Below are positions 1 through 8,601 of a stretch of 64,000 nucleotides of DNA, one piece after another. The position numbers and the translations under genes were made by a program. How positions within the stretch are numbered: the first letter of the stretch is position 1; every line of letters begins with the position of its first letter. The stretch is taken from NCBI GenBank assembly GCA_023401925.1, contig JAEXDA010000074.1, positions 1 through 64,000 on the forward strand. The letters are read 5' to 3'. The DNA is from Bacillota bacterium (GTDB lineage Bacteria > Bacillota > UBA4882 > UBA8346). The notes under the pieces are model-generated. The model did no database searches. It was not told where the DNA came from and saw nothing but the letters and a program-made list of their open reading frames with translations.

Positions 1-69
1 CAGTTAAGCCCCTCTGCGCTGATGGTACTTGTCGGGTAACCGGCTGGGAGAGTAAGTCGTTGCCAGGAG
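1..69 (+). rRNA. rrf: 5S ribosomal RNA, 3' part
   Basis: The window opens inside a 5S rRNA. The visible part carries the conserved block GTTAAGCCC, the GATGGTACTTG segment, GGGAGAGTA and the closing GCCAGG, in the order expected for the 3' half of a bacterial 5S gene. The exact 3' end is judged from the end of the closing stem (about base 67-69). The gene lies at the end of an rRNA operon whose 16S and 23S genes would be to the left. A terminator follows directly. Confidence 0.9.
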
Positions 70-78
70 TATTTTTTA

Positions 79-110
79 AAGAAGATCTTGTTAATCAAGG
101 TCTTCTTTTT
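79..110 (+). terminator. Terminator of the rRNA operon
   Basis: An 11-base stem (AAGAAGATCTT paired with AAGGTCTTCTT, one G-T pair) is followed by a T run. It begins about ten bases after the 5S end, as expected for a rho-independent terminator of an rRNA operon. Confidence 0.85.
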
Positions 111-326
111 TATTTCATTTAGTCAAACTTTTTGCGATTTTTTTTACAAAACTATAAGTTCGTTGTAGTAAGACAAGATATTTTTTGCTTAAAATCAAAA
201 AGCTCTTTTTTTGAATAGAAAATGGGACATTTTACCTATTTGTAATAATTAATGAAGCCGATAGGAAAATGAAATTTAAAAAAGAATATTGTAACTGAAA
301 ATTAATGAAAGATCGGAAGGAATAAA

Positions 327-1532
327 ATGACCCAGCGATTTTTTCGTATTTTTGTACCTATATTGGTAACTGTTGGTCATGGAATCGCTCTTTTTCAATT
401 TAATTCGGAATTTGATAATCTTCCCTTACCGGCGGAATGGAAAGTCCAATTTCTTTTTTTACTTATGCTTTCTTTAGTATTTGCCCTCATGTTATCATTT
501 TTTAAATATAAGTCCATCATTTGGTTGGCGTTAAGTTTTCAAAGCTTAATTTATTTTGTAATAGGCCTTCCATTAGGAGAGCACTTAGGAGTTGAGCTAA
601 TTTTAGCTACAATGCTAACGATTGAGGCCTTCGCCTATACCGCCCTTTGGGAGGGAGTTATATTTTCAGTAGGTCTGATGGGTATCACTCTGGGAGTGCA
701 GTATTTACCTATTTCGGCATGGGGCGTCAACTTAAAAATAGCCTTACCCAATGAGGTGTATGCATTTGCAGTTTGTGAAGGGATCATAATTATTCTGAAT
801 GCAATCATTCGGTTTCAGATCGGTAGCCAAGCGTCGGTGACGGAAATTAACAAAAAATATCAAGGCATATTCCTTCAATTAAGCCAAGTTAACATGCAAT
901 TGCAGGAATATGCAGTGACTGTCGAACAAGAAACTCTGATCAATGAGAGAAAACGCTTGTTGCGTGAAGTTCATGATACTTTAGCCTATACTTTAACCAA
1001 TTTAGTCATGATGGTGGAGGCTGCTAAATTTTTGGTCAATTCAGGGGACAAGAAGCTGGTGGAACATTTAAAAACCATTCATTCGCAGGCGAGTGACGGC
1101 TTAAATGAAGTCCATCGTGCCTTGCAGGCCTTGCAGCCTATTCAATTGATCAAGGTGAGTGGATTACATGCCATTCAACAATTAGTTACTACGTTTGCCA
1201 AAGCCACTCAAATTGAGATTGACTTGGATTTGGGTAATGCACCCTTGGATTTTGGTGATGAAGCAGATTTGGTAGCCTATCGTTTTGTTCAAGAAGGGAT
1301 TACCAATGCTCTTCGGCATGGCCAAGCCACAACAATATCGATTTCCATCTCAATGGTAGAAAAAGTACTGCATATTTTAATCAAAGATAACGGAATCGGT
1401 GCCGATGACCCTAAAGAAGGATACGGCTTAGCAGGCATGAGAGAAAGGATTGAACGCTTGGGAGGTAAATTAGAAATTTCCAGCAATTCGAGTTTCGGAT
1501 TTCGACTTTTAGCGGCAATTCCTATTAAATGA
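327..1532 (+). CDS. Membrane sensor histidine kinase, NarL/DegS-type (HisKA_3)
   Basis: Sensor kinase that should autophosphorylate and pass the phosphate to the response regulator encoded next. The N-terminal half (about residues 5-165) has six hydrophobic segments and no large extracellular loop, so the signal is probably sensed in or at the membrane. A coiled linker leads to a HisKA_3 dimerisation helix with the H-box REVHDTLAYTLT (phospho-acceptor His about residue 216). A HATPase_c domain follows, with the N-box around EGITNALRHG and the G-box DNGIG...GYGLAGMRERI. The start is ATG after GGAAGG at 315-320. The gene is 18 bases upstream of the regulator and clearly co-transcribed. The 215 bases between the 5S terminator and this gene are AT-rich with no clear promoter. 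The stimulus is unknown. Confidence 0.9.
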   Translation: MTQRFFRIFVPILVTVGHGIALFQFNSEFDNLPLPAEWKVQFLFLLMLSLVFALMLSFFKYKSIIWLALSFQSLIYFVIGLPLGEHLGVELILATMLTIEAFAYTALWEGVIFSVGLMGITLGVQYLPISAWGVNLKIALPNEVYAFAVCEGIIIILNAIIRFQIGSQASVTEINKKYQGIFLQLSQVNMQLQEYAVTVEQETLINERKRLLREVHDTLAYTLTNLVMMVEAAKFLVNSGDKKLVEHLKTIHSQASDGLNEVHRALQALQPIQLIKVSGLHAIQQLVTTFAKATQIEIDLDLGNAPLDFGDEADLVAYRFVQEGITNALRHGQATTISISISMVEKVLHILIKDNGIGADDPKEGYGLAGMRERIERLGGKLEISSNSSFGFRLLAAIPIK

Positions 1533-1550
1533 GGCTGGGAGAGTTATACG

Positions 1551-2219
1551 ATGGAAAAGATTAAATTATTGCTTGTGGATGATCAGTTTCTTTTTGTAGA
1601 AAGTTTACGGGTTGTTTTAGAAAAAATGGTGAATGATATTGCGGTAATCGGTATTGCTCAAGATGGGCAGCAGGCGATCGAATTGGCGTCATCATTGCAG
1701 CCCGACGTAATTTTGATGGATGTCCGGATGCCGGGAGTGAGTGGTGTAGAAAGTACTCGTATTATTAAAGAAAAATTTCCGGTGATACGGATTTTGATGT
1801 TAACGACATTTGATGATGATGAGTATGTCATTGAAGCATTAAATTATGGAGCGGTCGGATATATACTAAAAAATGTGCCGCTGACGGAATTGATAGCGGC
1901 GATTCGCGCCGCTTATGAAGGTAATGTTTTAATGGCGCCTAAAGTAGCTACCAAGCTCATTAAAAAGTTGGTCGATCCCAATATAGACAAGCCGGATAAT
2001 GACCAAAGGATGGTCTCTCCGGGTTGGCTCAATGAATTGAGCCCCCGGGAAAGGGAGATTTTGAGTCTAATCGCCCAAGGGTATGAGAATAAGGAGATTG
2101 CTAAAAGGCTTTATATCGGGGAACAGACGGTACGCAACTATGTTAGTATAATTTATTGTAAATTGGGAGTTCGGGATCGGGTATTAGTGGCCCAAATGGC
2201 TAACAAGGCCGGTGTGTAG
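1551..2219 (+). CDS. NarL/FixJ-family response regulator
   Basis: DNA-binding partner of the preceding kinase. The receiver domain (residues 1-120) has the acidic pair VDD near the start, the phospho-acceptor Asp57 in LMDVRMPG and the conserved Lys in GYILKN. A LuxR-type helix-turn-helix lies at about residues 160-222 (LSPREREILSLIAQGYENKEIA...VRNYV). The length of 222 residues is normal for the family. The start ATG follows GGGAGAG. The pair resembles LiaSR/DegSU-like systems in architecture, but the target genes cannot be told from sequence. A terminator closes the two-gene operon, so it is not obviously tied to the sugar transporter downstream. Confidence 0.92.
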   Translation: MEKIKLLLVDDQFLFVESLRVVLEKMVNDIAVIGIAQDGQQAIELASSLQPDVILMDVRMPGVSGVESTRIIKEKFPVIRILMLTTFDDDEYVIEALNYGAVGYILKNVPLTELIAAIRAAYEGNVLMAPKVATKLIKKLVDPNIDKPDNDQRMVSPGWLNELSPREREILSLIAQGYENKEIAKRLYIGEQTVRNYVSIIYCKLGVRDRVLVAQMANKAGV

Positions 2220-2250
2220 TAAAAAATTTTAAATGGTTTTTTCTGTGGTG

Positions 2251-2284
2251 AATAGCTTCCGAATTGTAGGAAGCTATTTTTGTT
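2251..2284 (+). terminator. Rho-independent terminator after the two-component operon
   Basis: A perfect 10-base stem, AATAGCTTCC paired with GGAAGCTATT, with an 8-base loop and a following T run. It lies about 30 bases after the response-regulator stop. Confidence 0.88.
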
Positions 2285-2528
2285 TGTGGGTTTTGAAAAC
2301 TTGGTTCGTTGATATTTTAAAAATGTGACAAATAATAGTATTGCTGTAACGAGACATTCGTTCATATAAATGTTATCTTTTATTTATAAATATTAATTTA
2401 TCCGTTACAAGAAAGCAAACAAAAACGCAACTGCTTTCAGCTAGAACATACTACTGAGAAGGGGGCTGGTAAGTGTCAATAAAAAATGAAGATAATGTTT
2501 GCAGCATCCAGAAAAAAGGAGGATTATG
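2285..2528 (+). promoter_or_regulatory. Upstream region of the sugar ABC operon, with a possible promoter
   Basis: No gene is seen here. A possible sigma-A promoter is TTGCTG at 2341-2346, an 18-base spacer and TATAAA at 2365-2370. The ribosome binding site AAGGAGG (2516-2522) sits just before two adjacent ATG codons. No clear operator was recognised. Confidence 0.4.
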
Positions 2529-3833
2529 ATGGGTAATGTAAAAAGAAGCCGTTGGATTACGGTGTTATGCTTAATCGGGATAATGATACTGGTGGGTCCC
2601 CCGGCAGTTCAAGGGGAAAATGTGACTTTGCGTTTTGTAGCGGCAAACCATCCCTATTTGGATACAATCAAGCCGTTGATTCCGGAGTTTGAAAAAGCGA
2701 CGGGTATCAAGGTGGCGGTTGAAAGTTATGAGGATATCCATCTGACTCCCAAACTGACCGTGGAATTCACCTCAAATGCTTCGACGGTGGATGTATTCAT
2801 GTCCCGTCCGTTGCAGGAAATTAACTTATACGGCCGTAATAAATGGTATGAACCGATTAACAAGTATATCAACAATAAAAAACTAACTCCAGAAAGCTGG
2901 AATTGGCTTGATTACCCTGAATCCACACGGAAAGCTTGTTCGTATAAAGGTAACATTTGTTCCGTTCCTCTGGTAAATGAATGGCATGTCATTTTTTACC
3001 GGAAAGATCTTTTTAAACAAGCAGAGCTTAATCCGCCTCAAACCTTCGATGAATTGGAAAAGGCGGCGGCCAAACTGAATAATCCTTCGGCGGGATTTTA
3101 CGGAGTAGTTTGCCGTGGACAGGGGAATGCGGGAGTTACGCAACTTTCCAGCTATATTTACAATTATGGTGGCGATTTTTTGAAGAAAGGGAAATGCGTT
3201 ATTAGTTCGCCAGCAGCTGTTGGGGCCATCAAATTTTATGGGAAACTATTAAAGAATTACGGACCTCCCGGATGTACCAATATGAGCTGGCCGCAAGCGC
3301 AAGCACTTTTTGCCAGCGGGAAAGTGGCTATGTGGATCGACGCCAGCACCTTAATGTCCGGGATAGCGGATGCCAATAAGTCGGTAGTCGCAGATAAATT
3401 TGGCGTAGCGATGTTCCCGGCCGGCCCTGCCGGCAATCATCCCTATATGGCGGTTTCTTGGGCATTGGCGATTCCTTCCCAATCTAGACACAAGGAAGCG
3501 GCTTGGAAATTCGTGGAGTGGGCTACAAGCAAAGAAATCTCCATCAAAGCTCAACTAAATGGTCTCACTATGGCGCGTAGTTCCGTCTGGGACGATTCGT
3601 TGGTGATGTCCAAGATCAACCCGGATTTAGCTATGACGGCGAAACAGACCGGACCGATTGCCACTCCATATGATCGCCCTTTGATGACGGCGGTTTCTGA
3701 AGCTCGGGATTTAATTGGAGAGGTAATGGTCAAATCCATTGAAACCGGCGGAACCGGGAATATTGAAGAAATGGCAAAAACGGCTGCGCGCAAAATTGAT
3801 ATTTTATTGCAGAGAAGCGGAGAGAATAAGTAG
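2529..3833 (+). CDS. Sugar ABC transporter substrate-binding protein (family 1)
   Basis: Extracytoplasmic solute-binding protein of the MalE/UgpB type, expected to deliver a sugar or oligosaccharide to the two permeases that follow. The protein is 434 residues. A signal peptide covers roughly residues 1-30 (basic start, hydrophobic core, AVQG cleavage-like site). There is no lipobox cysteine, unlike most such proteins in single-membrane Firmicutes; this fits a free periplasmic protein in a diderm cell. The mature part has the usual family-1 pattern (YRKDLF, PQTFDELEKAA, GKVAMWIDAS, KEAAWKFVEW). The ATG at 2529 is chosen because AAGGAGG ends six bases before it; the ATG three bases upstream is possible. 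The uxuA gene nearby suggests a uronate-containing sugar, which is inference. Confidence 0.9.
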   Translation: MGNVKRSRWITVLCLIGIMILVGPPAVQGENVTLRFVAANHPYLDTIKPLIPEFEKATGIKVAVESYEDIHLTPKLTVEFTSNASTVDVFMSRPLQEINLYGRNKWYEPINKYINNKKLTPESWNWLDYPESTRKACSYKGNICSVPLVNEWHVIFYRKDLFKQAELNPPQTFDELEKAAAKLNNPSAGFYGVVCRGQGNAGVTQLSSYIYNYGGDFLKKGKCVISSPAAVGAIKFYGKLLKNYGPPGCTNMSWPQAQALFASGKVAMWIDASTLMSGIADANKSVVADKFGVAMFPAGPAGNHPYMAVSWALAIPSQSRHKEAAWKFVEWATSKEISIKAQLNGLTMARSSVWDDSLVMSKINPDLAMTAKQTGPIATPYDRPLMTAVSEARDLIGEVMVKSIETGGTGNIEEMAKTAARKIDILLQRSGENK

Positions 3834-3861
3834 TTAATCAATAACTTGGATGGTTATGGAC

Positions 3862-3888
3862 GGGTGCGGCTAGAAATAGCGCGCACCC
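3862..3888 (+). other. Intercistronic hairpin between binding protein and permease genes
   Basis: GGGTGCG pairs with CGCACCC across a 13-base loop, without a T run. Such a hairpin after a binding-protein gene often protects the upstream mRNA and lowers expression of the permeases. That role is inferred from position only. Confidence 0.55.
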
Positions 3889-3916
3889 TTATTAAAATAG
3901 CATGGGGGAGACATTG

Positions 3917-4795
3917 ATGAATACGAGCCGCTTTGTGGAACGCAACTTGCGTTGGATCTTTCCGTTGCCAGCGTTGTTATTCATAATTCTGATGATGGTT
4001 TTTCCGTTATTGTATACCTTTTTCGTAAGCCTCACGGATTGGGATCTGACTTCTGGAGGAGTGGTCAGTTTCATTGGCCTCGACAACTATATTTCCTTGT
4101 TAAAAGAGCCGAGATTTCACAATGCTTTAGGCCTTACTTTTTATTTTACTTTTTCGGCGCTGATAATCGAAACCGTTTTGGGAATCATCATCGCTTTGAT
4201 TTTGAATCGCGAATTTCGCGGCAAGAGTTTGGTTAAATTTATTTTATTATTACCGTTAGTGGCCACTCCTGTGGCGATAGGACTAGCTTGGACTTTGTTT
4301 TATGAGCCGACGATCGGTCTTGGAAATTACGCTTTACATCTGCTGGGACTGCCGGCTTCCAAATGGCTTGCTTCTAATTTAACAGTGATTCCATCCTTGG
4401 TATTAATTGATATTTGGGAATGGACACCAATGATTTCTTTAATAGTATTAGCAGGATTGGCCGGATTGCCGGAGGATCCCTTTGAAGCCGCCAATATCGA
4501 TGGGGCTAACCGTTTTCAAGCAATCCGCTATGTTACCTTGCCGTTGTTAAAACCTACGATTTTAATCGCAGTCACTTTGCGCTTGATAGATGTCTTGAAG
4601 ACCTTTGATATTATATATGCTACGACTTCGGGTGGCCCTGGATTTGCTTCTGAGACATTGAATATTTATTCATATAATTTAGGGTTCGGCTATTTCCGTT
4701 TTGGAGCTGCATCGGCATCGCTAATGATATTATTCGGCATTGTACTGGTCTGTAGCGTTATTTTGTTGAAAATGAGAAATTCTTTTGATAATTAA
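3917..4795 (+). CDS. Sugar ABC transporter permease, MalF/UgpA type
   Basis: First membrane subunit of the sugar importer, 292 residues with six predicted membrane helices. The EAA loop is clear (EDPFEAANIDGANRFQAIRYVTLPLLKPT) and is where the ATPase would dock. The ATG at 3917 is chosen because GGGGGAG (3904-3910) lies six bases upstream; an ATG at 3902 overlaps that site. It is followed after 23 bases by the second permease. No ATPase gene is present, so a shared MsmK-like ATPase encoded elsewhere probably energises transport, as is common for this family in Firmicutes. Confidence 0.92.
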   Translation: MNTSRFVERNLRWIFPLPALLFIILMMVFPLLYTFFVSLTDWDLTSGGVVSFIGLDNYISLLKEPRFHNALGLTFYFTFSALIIETVLGIIIALILNREFRGKSLVKFILLLPLVATPVAIGLAWTLFYEPTIGLGNYALHLLGLPASKWLASNLTVIPSLVLIDIWEWTPMISLIVLAGLAGLPEDPFEAANIDGANRFQAIRYVTLPLLKPTILIAVTLRLIDVLKTFDIIYATTSGGPGFASETLNIYSYNLGFGYFRFGAASASLMILFGIVLVCSVILLKMRNSFDN

Positions 4796-4818
4796 TAAAG
4801 CGAGCGGAGATGAACGAT

Positions 4819-5634
4819 ATGAACAAAAAATTAATATCCCAAATCGGTTGGTATTGTTTGATAGCATTGATTATTATTCCGTTCCTTTTCCCACTGCTTT
4901 GGATTTTGGCTTCGTCTTTCAAGACACAATCGCAGATTATTGCCTCACCCCCAATTTGGTTTTTTGAACCGACCTTGGCTAATTATAAAAATGTCTTTAT
5001 GGAGCAAGATTTTGGATTTTATCTCATAAACAGCTCTATTATTGCTGTGGGTTCAACTTTGCTTGCTCTCATTTTAGGGCTTCCGGCTGCCTATGCCATC
5101 TCTAAATATAAGATGCAGAATTTTGGGATATCCATTTTAATCGCGCGTTTAATGCCGGGGATCTCTTTTTTGATTCCTTGGTATATCATATTTTCCAGAA
5201 TTCGTTTGATTGATACCCATTTGGCACTAATTCTCACTCACATGCTCGTTGGATTGCCGCTAATCGTTTGGATTATGATTAACTATTTTGATGGTTTACC
5301 CCGGGAATTAGAAGAGTCGGCCTTAATCGACGGTTGCACGCTGCAAAAAGCATTTGTCCGGATCTATTTGCCCCTTTCGGGACCAGGGATTTTAACTTCA
5401 ACAACGTTGGCCTTTATATTTTCGTGGAATAATTTTATGTTTTCATTGGTTTTAAGTTCGCAACGGACCAAGACATTACCCATTGCCGTTTATAATTTTG
5501 TTTCTTATGCGGAAATCAATTGGGGAAGCGTGATGGCTGCAGCGGTGGTAATTATAACGCCGGCTATTATTCTGACCATGATTTTTCAGCGTTATATCAT
5601 AAAAGGCTTAACGATGGGTGCTGTGAAGGGTTAA
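4819..5634 (+). CDS. Sugar ABC transporter permease, MalG/UgpE type
   Basis: Second membrane subunit of the importer, 271 residues with about six membrane helices. The EAA loop reads EESALIDGCTLQKAFVRIYLPLSGPG. It ends with the FQRYIIKGLTMGAVKG tail typical of MalG-like permeases. The ATG at 4819 suits the CGGAG motif at 4805-4809 better than the ATG at 4810, which directly abuts it. With the preceding two genes it forms a CUT1-type transporter lacking its own ATPase. Confidence 0.92.
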   Translation: MNKKLISQIGWYCLIALIIIPFLFPLLWILASSFKTQSQIIASPPIWFFEPTLANYKNVFMEQDFGFYLINSSIIAVGSTLLALILGLPAAYAISKYKMQNFGISILIARLMPGISFLIPWYIIFSRIRLIDTHLALILTHMLVGLPLIVWIMINYFDGLPRELEESALIDGCTLQKAFVRIYLPLSGPGILTSTTLAFIFSWNNFMFSLVLSSQRTKTLPIAVYNFVSYAEINWGSVMAAAVVIITPAIILTMIFQRYIIKGLTMGAVKG

Positions 5635-5718
5635 TGGAGAAGAGGGTAGCCATTTTGGCGTGATTTCAATGGCAACGATTATAGAATGGCATCTTTTATA
5701 TGCGGGGATGTGTGAGCC

Positions 5719-6813
5719 ATGAAAATGACATTCCGATGGTTTGGCTATGGACACGATGGCATTTCATTGGAGAACATCCGGCAAATACCAGGAAAGCCGG
5801 GGATTGTAAGCGCTCTTAACGACGTTCCGGTTGGTGAGGTATGGCCCCTTGCTTCGATCCGTTTTTTAAAGGATACTATCACTCAAGCGGGTTTAGAATT
5901 TGAGGTTGTCGAAAGTGTGAATGTGCACGAGGATATCAAATTGGGATTCCCGAGCCGGGATCGATATATTGAAAACTATCAAAAGACTTTGCGGAGTTTG
6001 GCGTCCTGCGGTATTAAAGTTGTTTGTTATAATTTCATGCCGGTTTTTGACATGACTCGTTCGAATTTGGGAAAACTTTTGTCCGATGGTTCCCGTGCCA
6101 TGTCTTATGAAGAAGAAAAGATTCCAAGGGTGGATGCGGACCGGATGATCCAGATAATGGGAGAACATTCCGGCGGCTGTGGCCTGCCGGGCTGGGAACC
6201 TGAAAAAATAAAAACCCAGAAGGCATTGTTGGAACGATATCAAGAGATGGATGAAGCCAGACTTTTGGAGAATTTGGGTTATTTTTTAAAAGCCATTATT
6301 CCTGTTTGTGAGGAAGTCGATGTTAAAATGGCTCTTCATCCCGATGATCCTCCATGGCCGATTTTTGATTTGCCGCGGATTGTCACTTCCCGGGAACGGA
6401 TTCAGCAGATTCTCGATTTGGTGGATAGTTCATACAATGGACTTACACTATGCAGTGGTTCGCTGGGCGCCGATCCTGTTAATGATATTCCAGCGCTCAT
6501 TCGATATTTTGGCGGATTGGGACGAATTCATTTTGGACATGTTCGAAATATAAAAATTCAGGCACCCCATAGTTTTTATGAAACCTCCCATCTATCTGCA
6601 GATGGCTCCTTGGATTTATTCGAGATTATGAAAGCTTATTTCGAAATCGGTTTTCAAGGGTATCTCCGACCGGATCACGGCCGAATGATTTGGGGTGAAA
6701 CAGGAAGGCCCGGATGCGGCCTCAATGATCGCGCGTTGGGAATTGCTTATTTAAATGGTTTATGGGAAGCGATTGGTAAAATGAACATCCAGATAAACTC
6801 TCCAAGTCGTTAG
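5719..6813 (+). CDS. uxuA: Mannonate dehydratase UxuA
   Basis: Catalyses D-mannonate to 2-keto-3-deoxygluconate plus water in glucuronate breakdown, in the cytoplasm. The start MKMTFRWFGYGHDGISLENIRQ is typical of UxuA, as is the GEVWPLASI segment. Metal-binding regions are recognisable: MALHPDDPPW, LCSGSLGADP, IHFGHVRNI and LRPDHGRMIWGE (family metal ligands are His/Cys/His/Asp). The length of 364 residues is normal. It follows the ABC permease by 84 bases in the same direction, so the transported sugar probably contains glucuronate or a related uronate. A non-homologous enzyme for the same reaction type is encoded at 7351-8601. Confidence 0.93.
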   Translation: MKMTFRWFGYGHDGISLENIRQIPGKPGIVSALNDVPVGEVWPLASIRFLKDTITQAGLEFEVVESVNVHEDIKLGFPSRDRYIENYQKTLRSLASCGIKVVCYNFMPVFDMTRSNLGKLLSDGSRAMSYEEEKIPRVDADRMIQIMGEHSGGCGLPGWEPEKIKTQKALLERYQEMDEARLLENLGYFLKAIIPVCEEVDVKMALHPDDPPWPIFDLPRIVTSRERIQQILDLVDSSYNGLTLCSGSLGADPVNDIPALIRYFGGLGRIHFGHVRNIKIQAPHSFYETSHLSADGSLDLFEIMKAYFEIGFQGYLRPDHGRMIWGETGRPGCGLNDRALGIAYLNGLWEAIGKMNIQINSPSR

Positions 6814-6952
6814 GTGACAGTAGACTCCGCCGTTTTAATGTTTCCTGGTTCTCTAGAGCTGGAAAACTCATAGGTCTAATCGGCGTTGAAGGTAGTCGTA
6901 AATGATGTATACGAAGGTTGGACACTTTTTTGATAAAAATATTAAAATAAGC

Positions 6953-6982
6953 TTGACGTCGGAATGGACTCTGTGTTATTAT
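6953..6982 (+). promoter_or_regulatory. Sigma-A-type promoter of tRNA-Asn
   Basis: TTGACG at 6953-6958, an 18-base spacer and TATTAT at 6977-6982, about 35 bases before the tRNA. The fit to the consensus is good and the position suits a tRNA gene. Confidence 0.7.
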
Positions 6983-7016
6983 ATTTAAGTCGTTGAAATT
7001 CAGGATGTTCGTACAC

Positions 7017-7091
7017 TCCTCGATAGCTCAATGGTAGAGCACCCGGCTGTTAACCGGGTGGTTGTAGGTTCGAGTCCTACTCGGGGAGCCA
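7017..7091 (+). tRNA. trnN: tRNA-Asn (anticodon GTT)
   Basis: A 75-base cloverleaf with an encoded CCA end. The acceptor arms TCCTCGA and TCGGGGA pair with one G-T. The D-arm contains AGCTCAATGGTAGAGC, the anticodon stem is CCCGG/CCGGG around the loop CTGTTAA (anticodon GTT at 7049-7051), and the T-arm holds GGTTCGAGTCC. It is a single-gene unit with its own promoter and terminator. Confidence 0.96.
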
Positions 7092-7109
7092 ATTTTTAGT
7101 CAAAGAGTG

Positions 7110-7138
7110 AGTGGTCTCTAAAAGGGATCACTTTTTTT
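7110..7138 (+). terminator. Terminator of tRNA-Asn
   Basis: A nine-base stem, AGTGGTCTC with GGGATCACT (two G-T pairs), and a run of seven T residues, starting about 20 bases after the tRNA. Confidence 0.85.
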
Positions 7139-7278
7139 ATAATCAAAGAAAATGAAAAAGGAATCGCTTGAAATTCCACGGCAAGACGCCCCTGCTGGGG
7201 ATCAATCTTGGATGTACCCCACCGATTTGGCAGCCAGGATTGATATCAAGGAGTTTTGGTAAATTCTTGCTGGGATCT

Positions 7279-7324
7279 CCGGTCTATAAATATTCCGCTT
7301 ATGGGCGGGAGTATTTTAGACCGG
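7279..7324. repeat. Imperfect 20-base inverted repeat
   Basis: CCGGTCTA...TTCCGC and GCGGGA...TAGACCGG form arms of eight plus six paired bases around a central mismatch and a six-base loop. It lies between the tRNA terminator and the 3' end of the minus-strand enolase-superfamily gene. No T run follows on either strand, so it is not an ordinary terminator. It may be a 3'-end stabilising hairpin for that gene. Confidence 0.5.
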
Positions 7325-7350
7325 AGAAAATACGAAAAGTGGGTTTCGCC

Positions 7351-8601
7351 TTACGGAGTTTGCAAAGAACCGTCCCGAAGGCGGGTTTGCGTCCAGGTTG
7401 TCACAGGATTTTCGCAAGGATATTTGGCGGCTTCTTTTTCATTGATATCCACGCCGAGACCGGGTTGATCGTTGGCATATACAAAGCCGTCATTGCCGTA
7501 AGTTGGCATACCGAGGAAAACTTCCGCGAGAGCACCGTGCGGCCCCTTTAATTGTTGAATGACGAAATTAGGAGGTTCGATGCCGCTCCATTCCTGTAAA
7601 CCCAAATTTGCGGCCGCCAAATCGATATGTATATTTGCGGCGTGGGCTATTGGGCTCATATCCCCGGGGCCGTGCCAGCAGATACGTACGCCATACTGTT
7701 GGCAGAATTGCTGCAACTGATGTGCCGGGGTGATACCGCCAATCTGACTGATATGAACCCGCATGAAATCGATCATGCGGGTTTGTACCAAAGTTTTGTA
7801 TTCGGAGGGGTTGTTAAACAGTTCTCCTTGAGCTATGGGCGTTACACTTGTTTCACGGATGTGTTGCAACCATTCGGTCTGCTCCAAAGGGACAACATCT
7901 TCCATAAAAAACAGTTTATAGGGCTCCATTTCTTTAACAAAACGAACGGAATCCGCTGGATGGATACGCTCGTGCACATCGTGCAACAGATCGATGTCAA
8001 AACCGATTTTGGCGCGGATGCCTTCAAATAGCTTCAGGGTATCACGCATATACGTTTTACTATCCAGGTAAACTCCCGGAGGTGCTCCTTTAGCCGCCCA
8101 AGCGGGAGCATCACCGTAGTTGCTGCCGCCATAACCGCCGCATTGACAACGGATGTGGCGGATGCCGATGCTTTGATACTTTTCAATGTTGTCACAGATT
8201 TCGTTGAGGTCATGGCCGTCGGCATGACGATACACCGGTACCCCTTCACGCATCTTGCCACCGAATAATTCATAGACAGGCATTTTGGCCATTTTTCCTT
8301 TAATATCCCAAAGCGCCATATCAATGCCGGAAATGGCATTGTTGACGATTGGGCCATAGCGCCAGTAAGCGTTTTGGTGCATTAATTGCCAAATCTCACT
8401 GACCCGTCCCACATCGCGGCCTATGATCAAAGGACGGATATATTCTTCGAGTAAATGCTTCACGGTTAAGTGACGGTAGGTAAAGGTAGCACAGCCTAGG
8501 CCATAAAGGCCCGGGTCTGTGGTGAGCACTTTTACAACAACTAAATTGATTCCTTCGGGTGCTGTTGTAATGACCTTGATATCTTTGATTGTAGGATTCA
8601 T
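7351..8601 (-). CDS. Enolase-superfamily dehydratase, ManD/RspA type (probable mannonate dehydratase)
   Basis: 416-residue member of the mandelate racemase/enolase superfamily, most like the ManD (RspA) group, which dehydrates D-mannonate or D-gluconate to 2-keto-3-deoxygluconate. Visible group features are VYRHADG (Tyr/Arg region), the DLLHDVHER segment supplying a metal Asp and catalytic His, the metal Glu residues in FMEDV and AQGELFNN, and the HGPGDMSP loop with a second catalytic His. The ATG at 8601 follows GGAGGT by five bases. It is oriented against the uxuA operon and is a single-gene unit. Many ManD homologues have low activity, so the true substrate may differ. It could act when UxuA does not or on another sugar acid. 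Confidence 0.88.
   Translation of the reverse strand: MNPTIKDIKVITTAPEGINLVVVKVLTTDPGLYGLGCATFTYRHLTVKHLLEEYIRPLIIGRDVGRVSEIWQLMHQNAYWRYGPIVNNAISGIDMALWDIKGKMAKMPVYELFGGKMREGVPVYRHADGHDLNEICDNIEKYQSIGIRHIRCQCGGYGGSNYGDAPAWAAKGAPPGVYLDSKTYMRDTLKLFEGIRAKIGFDIDLLHDVHERIHPADSVRFVKEMEPYKLFFMEDVVPLEQTEWLQHIRETSVTPIAQGELFNNPSEYKTLVQTRMIDFMRVHISQIGGITPAHQLQQFCQQYGVRICWHGPGDMSPIAHAANIHIDLAAANLGLQEWSGIEPPNFVIQQLKGPHGALAEVFLGMPTYGNDGFVYANDQPGLGVDINEKEAAKYPCENPVTTWTQTRLRDGSLQTP

Noticed and set aside
7279..7324. The inverted repeat as a rho-independent terminator of the ManD-like gene
   Set aside because: No T run follows on the minus strand.
7627..8031. 134-codon plus-strand frame inside the ManD-like gene
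   Set aside because: It is antisense to an enolase-superfamily gene whose catalytic residues are all visible in the minus frame.
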